64,000 bases of DNA from the NCBI RefSeq assembly GCF_000419765.1, contig NZ_ATTQ01000001.1, forward strand, positions 124,115 through 188,114. The letters are read 5' to 3'. The notes beneath the pieces are model-generated. The model saw only the letters and a list, made by a program, of their open reading frames with translations. It was not told the origin of the DNA and searched no databases. Of the stretch, positions 52,816 to 60,330 are shown one piece after another. The stretch is from Rhizobium mongolense USDA 1844. Its GTDB lineage: Bacteria; Pseudomonadota; Alphaproteobacteria; Rhizobiales; Rhizobiaceae. Positions within the stretch are counted from its first letter, which is position 1; every line of letters begins with the position of its first letter. The position numbers were made by a program, and so were the translations under genes.

Positions 52816-53463
52816 ATGACGATCACAACCAGGGATTTGCAGCACCTGTTTGCGCGCATCGCCGAGGACATGGCGAAGAACCGTGACCGTCTTTGCGAGT
52901 TGGACGGAGTCATCGGCGATGGGGACCATGGCCTCGCGATGGACGCTGGTTGCCAGGCAGTCGCGAAGGCCGTTGGCGAACTCGACTCCACCCAGACTGC
53001 GCCGACGCCTATGTTCAACACCGCCGCCAAGGCATTTTTGAACGCGGTCGGCGCTTCCTCGGGGCCCTTGTATGCCACGGCATTCTTGCGCGCCGGAAAT
53101 GCCGCGAAGGAAAAGCAGGCATTGAGCGCCGACGACTTCCTATCTGTTGTCGCGGCGATGGTTCAAGGCATCCATGAGCGCGGCAAGGCAGAGCTCGGCG
53201 AGAAGACGATGATGGACGCCTGGGGGCCGGCGGCCAACGCTGCGCTGGATTCCCGGCGTCGAGGAGCTTCCCTTTCCCAATGCCTGGCGGCGGCCGTTCA
53301 AGCGGCGCGCGACGGCTGTGAGGCGACGAGCGGCATGATCGCCGGCAAGGGTCGCGCGGCCCGGCTGGGTGATCGGGCGGTGGGACACGTCGACCCGGGC
53401 GCGGCGTCGGCCGTCATCATGATTGAAGCGATGGCATGGTTTGCGTCTACGCGTGATGGTTAG
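52816..53463 (+). CDS. dhaL: dihydroxyacetone kinase DhaL-type subunit
   Basis: A 215-residue DhaL domain with the Mg-nucleotide motif GDGDHG (34-39) and MDAWGPAANA later in the chain. It binds the nucleotide and phosphorylates the ketone held by DhaK. It starts 3 bases after dhaK. Split K and L genes contrast with the fused kinases found in many apiose clusters. It is the last intact gene of the apiose island; an operator-like copy follows its stop at once. Confidence 0.85.
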   Translation: MTITTRDLQHLFARIAEDMAKNRDRLCELDGVIGDGDHGLAMDAGCQAVAKAVGELDSTQTAPTPMFNTAAKAFLNAVGASSGPLYATAFLRAGNAAKEKQALSADDFLSVVAAMVQGIHERGKAELGEKTMMDAWGPAANAALDSRRRGASLSQCLAAAVQAARDGCEATSGMIAGKGRAARLGDRAVGHVDPGAASAVIMIEAMAWFASTRDG

Positions 53464-53488
53464 CTCATCATACCAGTTGACATGTCAA
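53464..53488. promoter_or_regulatory. third operator-like element plus a 12-bp palindrome
   Basis: CTCATCATACCAGT (53464-53477) differs by one base from CTCATTATACCAGT at 43629-43642. It is joined to the palindrome TTGACATGTCAA (53477-53488). The element lies directly after the dhaL stop and before a degraded gene. It may be the leftover promoter of a lost third apiose unit. Confidence 0.45.
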
Positions 53489-54201
53489 TGACCAATCGAC
53501 GGCCCGCGGTCCAGACGGCTTCGGCGTTCGTGCCGGCGTGACCTTCCTGTTCCACGCCAGTCGCCGCATCGCCATCCGCCAGTCAGGTCGCAATGCTGGT
53601 CGCAACGACACGGGGTCGTGCAGATAAGCCCGGCGAGATGTTCAGCGGCGAACGGGTGCTCACTCCAAACTTCGCCGAGATCACGGTATCCGTGCCGCCC
53701 GATAGCGCCCGCAAAGCGGGCGAGGTCTCCTGGCCACGGAAGCTTCCCCCGAACTTGGCAACGGATTTTGCCACAGTGAGGGCGCAGGAAATCGATGGGC
53801 CGGCGGCCGAAAACTGGTTGAGCCGTTCCGTGCGCAAACCGCAGCGTCCTTGTCTTCATCCACGGGTTCAACAATCATTTCGAGGACGCGGTCTTCCGTT
53901 TCACAGATCGTTCACGATTCCGGTGCACACAGCGTCCCGGTCCTCGCGACATGGCCCTCCAGGGGTAGTCTGCTCGCCTATGGCTATGACCGCGAAAGCA
54001 CGAACTATACCCGCAACGCCGTCGAGAATTTGTTCCAGTATCTGGCGCGTGATCCTCAGGTCAAGGAAGTCTCGATCCTGGCGCGATGGGCAACTGAAAG
54101 AGAACCAGTCGTCCCAGTTGTCTACGATGAGGTATGCGCAGTCTCGCGCGTCCGGCGGGATAGCAGTGGAAGGTATCCGGAAGAACATGACGCGCGCGTG
54201 A
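53482..54201 (+). pseudogene. degraded DUF900 alpha/beta hydrolase
   Basis: Pieces of a DUF900-type hydrolase lie in changing frames. MLVATTRGRADKPGEMFSGE (from 53593) runs to WLSRSVRK; a second frame holds the diagnostic VLVFIHGFNNHFEDAVFRFT; a third holds DSGAHSVPVLATWPSRGSLL through QVKEVSILA. After that the HSMGNW nucleophile region is scrambled, and GGIAVEGIRKNMTR ends in the first frame. At least three lesions, including loss of the serine elbow, make a functional product impossible. Confidence 0.7.
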
Positions 54202-54422
54202 TAGTTGATTCGACCCTGACAAAAAGTATGCTGTGTCGCCCGGGACCGCAACGTGAAGCAGTATTGCCTGCAAAAAGCCGCCCAGCGGCCGCCTCGTGGC
54301 TCGGTCCAGTAAGCATCTGATAGGGACGCGCTTCCCGCCGCCCTCCGCAACCTCCGGCCATATTCAACGTTATTGAGGTATGACGCGGCCCTCAGCTGCG
54401 CTCCTTGGATTTGGAGGATGCG

Positions 54423-54689
54423 ATGAAGAACATCAGCGACTGGCTTGACGAGAATGTGAATGACGAAGTGAAGGTCGATGACGAAGCCGCCATCGAACAG
54501 CAAGCCGACATCATCCGAGCGGAAGCCGAAGCCGCTGGCTATTCAGCAGAGGATCTAAACAAGGCATGTGGCGGCGACATAGCCGGGTACCTCAGAAATC
54601 GGCGAGTGGGGGCTGCTGGTACAAATGCCGACGGTAAGATGGCGGGCGACGCCTCTCCGATCATCACGCCCGGCTTCAATCAACAGTGA
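54423..54689 (+). CDS. small protein resembling DUF768 (88 residues)
   Basis: An acidic protein starting MKNISDWLDENVNDEVKVDD with a helical middle (DIIRAEAEAAGYSAEDLNKA) and a Gly/Ala-rich tail. The pattern resembles DUF768, a rhizobial family of unknown function. GGAGG precedes the ATG at 54423. It is probably an independent single gene. Confidence 0.55.
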   Translation: MKNISDWLDENVNDEVKVDDEAAIEQQADIIRAEAEAAGYSAEDLNKACGGDIAGYLRNRRVGAAGTNADGKMAGDASPIITPGFNQQ

Positions 54690-54944
54690 CCCGCGAAATC
54701 ACAAATGGCGCTCGCCCGCATCATGCGGGAGCAACGGGCTTGCTTTTGACGGCGCGACCCGGCGGAGCGATCTAAATTCCCTGCATTGAGAGCGTGGAAC
54801 GAGCATTCAAGAAGTCTTCAAACCGAAGTAGGATCGCGTTGAACTCGTTCGCCTTCTCACAGTGGGTTTTGCCGAGCACCGCATCGCACTTGACTTTCTT
54901 CCGCAACGATAGAACATAAAGTGAACAAATGACGAGGTTTAGAA

Positions 54945-55112
54945 ATGACCAGATCAGAGGAAGTCATCGCAAATGCACTGGCCGTCGTAGCCGCTTGTCG
55001 CGCTGAACGAGAACGTGATGCCGAAAGGCGGCAGCGCACTTTCGGCCAAATCGAGATCAGTCGGCCCATCCCTCAGATCAAAAGCCAGCAACTCAAATTG
55101 GATCTTCACTGA
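54945..55112 (+). CDS. 55-residue basic protein of unknown function
   Basis: A short frame MTRSEEVIANALAVVAACRA continuing with an Arg-rich helix (ERERDAERRQR) and ending QLKLDLH. GAGG lies 6 bases before the ATG. Its stop overlaps the next start codon (TGATG), so the two are translationally coupled. That coupling is the main reason to believe it is a gene. It is too short to have been listed by a length-limited ORF search. Confidence 0.5.
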   Translation: MTRSEEVIANALAVVAACRAERERDAERRQRTFGQIEISRPIPQIKSQQLKLDLH

Positions 55113-55306
55113 TGATCCCGCTGACCAAAGAGGGCCTCGACTTCGAGGTGCAGGCCGCGCTTGCTTGGCATGACGACGATGCCCACGCTACGATCGCGAC
55201 GCTGCTTGAGGACATCCGGCATTTGCGGAAGCAGTTGGTCCTGAGCGAGGGTGTGATGAGCCGCGGCATGACGCGAGGATGGACGCCGACGCTGGAACGG
55301 AAATGA
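55112..55306 (+). CDS. 64-residue protein of unknown function
   Basis: MIPLTKEGLDFEVQAALAWH followed by a helix with heptad-like leucines (IATLLEDIRHLRKQLVLSEG). No family was recognised. It starts within the stop codon of the 55-residue gene, and its own stop overlaps the next start (ATGA), making a chain of three coupled mini-genes. Confidence 0.55.
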   Translation: MIPLTKEGLDFEVQAALAWHDDDAHATIATLLEDIRHLRKQLVLSEGVMSRGMTRGWTPTLERK

Positions 55307-55626
55307 ACATGCGCCACCACAGGGGCATCAGTCTGGCGCCACCTGGGGACTACGCCATAGATCTAGCTCACGAAACCCTTGGCTCGTTGCCGGAAATGTA
55401 TGTGCTGGTCGCCGCTTGCCCAGCATGCCTGAAGAACTCATCAATCGATCGCTGGGAACTCGGGCGGCAGGTTGGTAAACGCATCACCCTTGCCAATCTG
55501 GCGAAGAGGCTGAAATGTTCCGGATGCGGCAACCATGCCAGCAACGATGATGGCGAGTATCCACGACCGAATGCCAGTTATCCTGCACCGAGAAGATTAC
55601 GAGCGCTGGCTGTCGCCCGAGCCTGA
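55303..55626 (+). CDS. small zinc-ribbon-like protein (107 residues)
   Basis: MNMRHHRGISLAPPGDYAID at the N-terminus, then CPAC and CSGC pairs about 35 residues apart, separated by DRWELGRQVGKRITLANLAK. Four cysteines in CxxC pairs suggest a zinc ribbon. Similar short proteins occur in rhizobial accessory DNA. The C-terminal 30 residues (PRPNASYPAPRRLRALAVAR) are read out of frame through a peptidase remnant, so the true end may have been lost. Confidence 0.5.
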   Translation: MNMRHHRGISLAPPGDYAIDLAHETLGSLPEMYVLVAACPACLKNSSIDRWELGRQVGKRITLANLAKRLKCSGCGNHASNDDGEYPRPNASYPAPRRLRALAVARA

Positions 55627-55756
55627 TCCAGACGATCTCATGAAGCCCTTCCCGGCAAGCCAGATGAAGATGTGGCCGATCGGCAGGAAAGTCGGGTCGC
55701 CAAAGAACGATACGCCGGACATTCTGGACGAAATCGATCCGGACCTTGAGCCCTAG
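55535..55756 (+). pseudogene. C-terminal fragment of an SOS-response-associated peptidase (SRAP/YedK)
   Basis: The frame reads MASIHDRMPVILHREDYERW then LMKPFPASQMKMWPIGRKVG and DTPDILDEIDPDLEP. This is the C-terminal third of SRAP (HMCES/YedK) proteins, which form DNA-protein crosslinks at abasic sites through a Cys at position 2. The Cys2-bearing N-terminal part is missing, so it cannot be active. It overlaps the zinc-ribbon frame by 92 bases in a different frame, indicating a deletion junction. Confidence 0.65.
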
Positions 55757-55917
55757 TGCTGACTCGGTTCCTGATAGATTGAGACAGTCAGCCCCTTTGC
55801 GACGGTTGCCGGCACGCTCGGCCCCGTTTTGTTGGCCCCACGAAATTCAATCGAGCCAACCAAATCCGACCAGGAAAAGTCAGGGAACGTCGACGCTGCA
55901 TGTATCGATGAGGGCGT

Positions 55918-56190
55918 TCAAGCTGTGCCCGCAACCGCACGAACATGCTGACGGAAAAACTGCCGGAACTCCTTGAAGCTCTCAAAGCCCAGCGCGTTGG
56001 CCACTCTGACGACCGTTGACGGGGAAACCACGCAGCGGTCGGCGAGAGAATGGGCAGTTCCAAATGCGACGATTTCCGGATGAGCTAGTGCTAGGCGAGC
56101 AACGCGCTCCTGCTGCTCCGGCAGCCGAAGCCCGGTGGCGACGATGAATTGCTTCAACTCACTGATACTGGTGGGCTTCGCAGCAGTCAT
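55918..56190 (-). CDS. truncated MurR/RpiR-type regulator (DNA-binding domain only)
   Basis: A 90-residue protein that is only the RpiR helix-turn-helix domain (ISELKQFIVATGLRLPEQQE, DRCVVSPSTVVRVANALGFE, SFKEFRQFFRQHVRA). Full RpiR proteins have about 280 residues with a C-terminal SIS sugar-phosphate domain, absent here. Rhizobial inositol operons are controlled by an RpiR-type IolR. The fragment lies at the distal end of the iol operon, 48 bases after iolE. It may be a decayed iolR or a short form that competes for DNA. Confidence 0.6.
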   Translation of the reverse strand: MTAAKPTSISELKQFIVATGLRLPEQQERVARLALAHPEIVAFGTAHSLADRCVVSPSTVVRVANALGFESFKEFRQFFRQHVRAVAGTA

Positions 56191-56238
56191 GATGATGCGC
56201 TCCTCATTGTCGCCGCGCCGACTTCGGCCATTTCCAAG

Positions 56239-57150
56239 CTAGGCGCGGAATTTAGCCTGGATGAACTCGAACGCCTTCGCCGTGTATTCCTTCGGCGCCG
56301 CAACGGCAGGATCCTGTTCCGCCTCGACAACCAGCCAACCGGCGTAGCCACTGTCCTTCACGAACCGCACAATCGGGTCGAAATCTACAACGCCGTCGCC
56401 GGGAACCGTGAACATGCCGCTCCGCACGCCGTCATTGAAACTCAGATCCTTTGACTGGACCTCGGCGCGGATTGCCTTGCGAACGTCCTTCAGATGGATA
56501 TGAACGATGCGGTCGCCGAACCGCTCGATGAGCTTCGCGTAGTCGAATCCGGCTGCTGCGGCGTGTCCGGTGTCAAGAAGAAGCCCAGTTTCCGGCCCAG
56601 CCGCTCCAATGATGTCGGAGATCTCTTCGAAGGTCTCCGCGACCATCATGAGGTGGTGGTGATAGGCAAGCCTAAGGCCGTATTTGTCGAAGAGCCGCTT
56701 TGCGAACTCAGTCAGGCGGGAGGAATATCCGATCCTCTGCGTAGACGGCATGAGAAGGCGGCGGGACATCGGCTCGTCGAGCGGCGAGCCGGGCGTCATC
56801 ATCGCGACCTCGCCATACACGAGGACACTGCATCCCATGGCCTTCAGAAGTTCTGCGTGCGTAGCGACGGAAGCCATCTCCTCATCGACCGACTTCTCTG
56901 CCAGTTGACCAGAATGCCATCCCGAAGCGAGGGCAAGGCCGTTACTGTCAAGCAGCGGCTTCAGGACCGATGCTTCGCGCGGAAACTTCCTTCCCAGCTC
57001 GACGCCCGCATAACCGTTGGCCGATGCATCCCTCAAGCAGGTATCAAGGGAGATATCGGCACCGAGATCTTCGAGGACGTCATTCGCCCACGACAGCGGG
57101 CTCACGGCTAGTCGTGCCTTCGACGAAGGCAGGGTTGATTGCTGGCTCAT
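56239..57150 (-). CDS. iolE: myo-inosose-2 dehydratase (IolE)
   Basis: A 303-residue TIM-barrel enzyme of the sugar-phosphate isomerase/epimerase fold. IolE signatures are AVSPLSWANDVLEDLGADIS, YGEVAMMTPGSPLDEPMSRR and GLLLDTGHAAAAGFDYAKLI; the metal site includes the DTGH aspartate/histidine and the VHIHLKDVR histidine. It dehydrates scyllo-inosose (2-keto-myo-inositol), the step after IolG. An in-frame GTG at 57159 is an alternative start. It follows the tautomerase gene by 88 bases in the minus-strand operon. Confidence 0.87.
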   Translation of the reverse strand: MSQQSTLPSSKARLAVSPLSWANDVLEDLGADISLDTCLRDASANGYAGVELGRKFPREASVLKPLLDSNGLALASGWHSGQLAEKSVDEEMASVATHAELLKAMGCSVLVYGEVAMMTPGSPLDEPMSRRLLMPSTQRIGYSSRLTEFAKRLFDKYGLRLAYHHHLMMVAETFEEISDIIGAAGPETGLLLDTGHAAAAGFDYAKLIERFGDRIVHIHLKDVRKAIRAEVQSKDLSFNDGVRSGMFTVPGDGVVDFDPIVRFVKDSGYAGWLVVEAEQDPAVAAPKEYTAKAFEFIQAKFRA

Positions 57151-57238
57151 TGAATTCACTTTCGTTGTGCTGACTGTTGATCTGCAATCGGTTTGGTTCG
57201 TCGCCGTGCCGACAAGCCACAGCGACGGACAACTCGGC

Positions 57239-57628
57239 CTAAAGTTCTCCGGTCAGAAACTGCGCCCGGCCTCGGCCAAAAGACCAGTCCTCGTCGGTGT
57301 TCTGCGTGAAGGACACCATCACGTCGGTGGGGGCTGTCCCGGATCGTTCCTGGAGAGCCGAACAGAGGGTTTCGTAGAAGGTCGTCTTTTCTTCGGTGGA
57401 CCGTGGGCGCGAGATGACTTCGACCATCACAAAACGGTCGGTCCGCGGGATATCGAGTCCTGTGTCGAGAGCACGGAGATGGCTCGGCTCGTGTTCGTTG
57501 AGGATCTGGTATCGATCCCGCTCCGGAACGTTGAACGACCTGACCATGGCGTCGTGCGCGGCATCGAGCAGCGTATCGATCTGCTCCGCGCTGCGACCGC
57601 GATAGATGTGGAACTTCATGAGTGGCAT
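57239..57628 (-). CDS. tautomerase-family protein
   Basis: A 129-residue 4-oxalocrotonate-tautomerase-type protein. After Met removal it would expose the catalytic Pro1 (MPLMKFHIYRGRS). The rest shows the double beta-alpha-beta repeat (FVMVEVISRPRSTEEKTTFY, then DVMVSFTQNTDEDWSFGRGR). These enzymes interconvert keto/enol forms. It lies between iolB and iolE, not a standard iol position. It could speed tautomerisation of inosose or of an IolD/IolB intermediate, but that is inference. Confidence 0.82.
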   Translation of the reverse strand: MPLMKFHIYRGRSAEQIDTLLDAAHDAMVRSFNVPERDRYQILNEHEPSHLRALDTGLDIPRTDRFVMVEVISRPRSTEEKTTFYETLCSALQERSGTAPTDVMVSFTQNTDEDWSFGRGRAQFLTGEL

Positions 57629-57670
57629 TGGGGTATCCTCGAACTGATTGTCGTTGGTCTCGGCGAGCCG

Positions 57671-58478
57671 TCAGGCGTCGCGTTTCATGATCCATTCGAC
57701 TTCAGGAGCCGGAATGAAGCGCCACTTCCGAAGCGGCCCAGCCATCACGTTGAGGTAGTACATTTCGAAACCGTAAGGCGCTCCGCAAGGATGGTGGTAC
57801 CCTCGGAACGAGGACGACGTCCCCGTCCGAAACCGCCATCGTTTCGTCCAGCTTGCCATCGTCGGTGTAAACGCGCTGGATCCCAAATCCTTCGCCCGGA
57901 TTGATGCGATGGTAATAGGTCTCCTCGAGGTATGTGATCCGCGGGAAGTCATCCTCGTCATGCCGATGAGATGGATAGCTCGACCAGTGTCCCGGCGGAG
58001 TGAACACCTCCGTCACGAGAAGGCTGTCGCAATAGTCCTCGTTCTCCATCGCAATGTTGTTGATGTACCGGGTGTTCGTCCCTTTGCCCCGTTCTGTGAG
58101 CGAGATGCCATCGGGGCCAATACGCCGTGCTTCGTGGCCGCTTTTACCCGGCGCGGAGCAGACGGCAATCGTGCAGTCCGTCTCTGCATTAGCGCTCCAG
58201 TCGCGCCCATTCGGAACGTACAGGCAGTGCGGCGGCGTCTTCTCGAACACGTTCATCCGCTCGCCGAGAACACCCCAATCCTGCCCGGCGGCTGTGATCG
58301 AAGCCTTGCCCTCGACCATGACGAGGATGACTTCGTTCGTTCCCGTTTGAGCGGAGGCGTGCTCGCCTGCACGCAGCCTGTAGAGCGAGAAGCTGACATA
58401 CCTCCAGCCCGCAGACTCCGGCGTGATTTCGTGTACCTTGCCATGACGGCCGAAAGGCTTGCGTAGAAGATCGCTCAT
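57671..58478 (-). pseudogene. iolB: 5-deoxy-glucuronate isomerase (IolB) with an internal frameshift
   Basis: The first 225 or so residues (MSDLLRKPFGRHGKVHEITP, later HWSSYPSHRHDEDDFPRITY and GFGIQRVYTDDGKLDETMAV) are clear IolB, including the metal-site histidines. At 57803-57806 the frame breaks. The expected C-terminal end (RGYHHPCGAPYGFEMYYLNV, ending VEWIMKRDA at 57671) continues in another frame. Two missing bases would restore 269 residues, the normal IolB length. As written the product ends at 57702 with a wrong tail and lacks the last strands of the cupin fold. Confidence 0.8.
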
Positions 58479-58487
58479 TGGGGCTCC

Positions 58488-60329
58488 TCAATTCACCAGG
58501 CTCTGCAGGCTGATACTCCGCAGATACTGCGAGCGAGCCGCTTCTGATTTCTCAGTGCGGCCAACTTCTGGCACAGCCACGTCCCACCAGAAGCCGCCGC
58601 CGGCTTCACCGGGGCCGGGCTTCGGATCCGTGTCGATGACGATTACCGTCGGACGGTCCCTGCCTCGTGCTTTCGCGATCTGCACTTCGAGATCTGCGAT
58701 GTTCTTCGCCTTGACCGCATGGGCGCCCATGGAGGCGGCATGCGCTACGAAGTCGATCTCCGGCTGCGCCTCGATGTTGCAGTCCTTGTAGAGATTGTTG
58801 AATTCCTCGCCGCCGCAATGGATCTGCAGTCGATTGATGCAGCCGTAGCCCCTGTTGTCGGTCAGGACGACGGTGAACGGGATCCGGCGCATGACCGCCG
58901 TCGCCAGTTCGGAATTCGCCATCATGTAGCTGCCGTCGCCTACGAAGCAGACGATCTCTCGCTCCGGCATCGCCAGCTTGATTCCGAGTGCACCTGCAAG
59001 CTCGTACCCCATGCAGGAGTAGCCGTACTCCATGTGATAGCCGCCCTGCGCTGGTTGCCAGAGGAGCTTCAGGGCGCCGGGCATCGTTCCCGCGGCGCAC
59101 ATGGCAATCGTCTGATCGGTGGAGATCCGTTGCACCGCTCCAATCACCTGGGCATCGGTCGGCAGATAACCGTCGGGCTTGTTCTCCGGCGCGGCGCAGT
59201 GCGCATCCACCTTCGACAGCCAGGAGGTTCTCGATTGCGGATCGAAGGAAGAAGCCTTGTGGGATCCGAGGCGACTAGACAGCTCCTCCAACGCCACCCG
59301 GGCATCGGCGATCAGACCGACAGCACCGTGCTTCTCGGCGTCGTATGGCTGCGTGTTGATTGACACAAGTCTCCGGCCGGGTTTGCCGAACAGTGCCCAG
59401 GAGCCTGTGGTGAAGTCCTGGAACCGGGTGCCCACACCGATGACCAGATCTGCATTGGCGCAGAGTTCGTTCGCCGCTGCGGACCCATCCACGCCCGCCG
59501 CGCCGAAGTTCATCGGATGTGACTGAGCGAGAGCGGATTTACCAGCCTGCGTCTCGACGACCGGGATGCCGTGGCGTGTCGCGAAATCGGCAAGCGTATT
59601 CTCGGCCTCGGAATATATCACCCCGCCGCCACAAACGATGACCGGGCTGGTAGCACTGCGGATGAGCTGCACTACGTCCTTGAGGTCACGCCGATCCGGC
59701 TCGGGGCGACGAATCCGCCATACCTTCGGCTCAAAAAACTCAGCGGGGTAGTCGTGAGCCTCGGCCTGCACATCCTGGCAGAAAGCGAGCGTTACGGGAC
59801 CGCAGTTTGCGGGATCCGTCATGACGCGCATCGCGCGGGGCAATGCCGTCAATAATTGCTCCGGGCGATGGATCCTGTCGAAGTACTTGCTGACGGGTCG
59901 CAGGCAGTCGTTCGCGGATAGGCTGCCATCCTCGAAATCCTCGACCTGCTGGAGAACCGGGTCGGGACGACGGTTTGCGAAGACATCGCCGGGGATGAAC
60001 AAAACTGGAAGCCGATTGACGTGAGCCAGTGCGGCTGCCGTGACCAGGTTCGTCGCGCCGGGTCCGATCGACGATGTGACAGCATGGGCGCGTCGGCGCT
60101 TGCTCGCCTTAGCGTATGCTATCGCGGTATGGGCCATGGTCTGCTCGTTCTGGCCGCGCCACGTGGGAAGGGCATCGCCGATGCCTTCGAGAGCTTCACC
60201 AAGTCCCGCCACGTTGCCGTGACCGAAGATCGCCCATACACCCTCGATGAAGCGGTTGCCCTCCTCGGTCATCTGGACGGAGAGAAAGCGCACCGTGGCT
60301 TGTGCCGCGGTCAATCGAATGCTCGTCAT
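58488..60329 (-). CDS. iolD: 3D-(3,5/4)-trihydroxycyclohexane-1,2-dione hydrolase (IolD)
   Basis: A 613-residue thiamine-diphosphate enzyme that opens the ring of the diketone made by IolE. The N-terminal TPP domain carries the glutamate region (NRFIEGVWAIFGHGNVAGLG, then PTWRGQNEQTMAHTAIAYAK and TSSIGPGATNLVTAAALAHV). The C-terminal TPP motif is VCFVGDGSYMMANSELATAV followed by NRGYGCINRLQI. It begins one base after the iolC stop and ends 10 bases before iolB, so the three are one transcript. Confidence 0.93.
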   Translation of the reverse strand: MTSIRLTAAQATVRFLSVQMTEEGNRFIEGVWAIFGHGNVAGLGEALEGIGDALPTWRGQNEQTMAHTAIAYAKASKRRRAHAVTSSIGPGATNLVTAAALAHVNRLPVLFIPGDVFANRRPDPVLQQVEDFEDGSLSANDCLRPVSKYFDRIHRPEQLLTALPRAMRVMTDPANCGPVTLAFCQDVQAEAHDYPAEFFEPKVWRIRRPEPDRRDLKDVVQLIRSATSPVIVCGGGVIYSEAENTLADFATRHGIPVVETQAGKSALAQSHPMNFGAAGVDGSAAANELCANADLVIGVGTRFQDFTTGSWALFGKPGRRLVSINTQPYDAEKHGAVGLIADARVALEELSSRLGSHKASSFDPQSRTSWLSKVDAHCAAPENKPDGYLPTDAQVIGAVQRISTDQTIAMCAAGTMPGALKLLWQPAQGGYHMEYGYSCMGYELAGALGIKLAMPEREIVCFVGDGSYMMANSELATAVMRRIPFTVVLTDNRGYGCINRLQIHCGGEEFNNLYKDCNIEAQPEIDFVAHAASMGAHAVKAKNIADLEVQIAKARGRDRPTVIVIDTDPKPGPGEAGGGFWWDVAVPEVGRTEKSEAARSQYLRSISLQSLVN

Positions 60330-60330
60330 G

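Noticed and set aside
53593..54201. A 202-codon frame taken as an intact gene
   Set aside because: Only its first and last parts match DUF900; the middle, including the HGFNNHF motif, lies in other frames.
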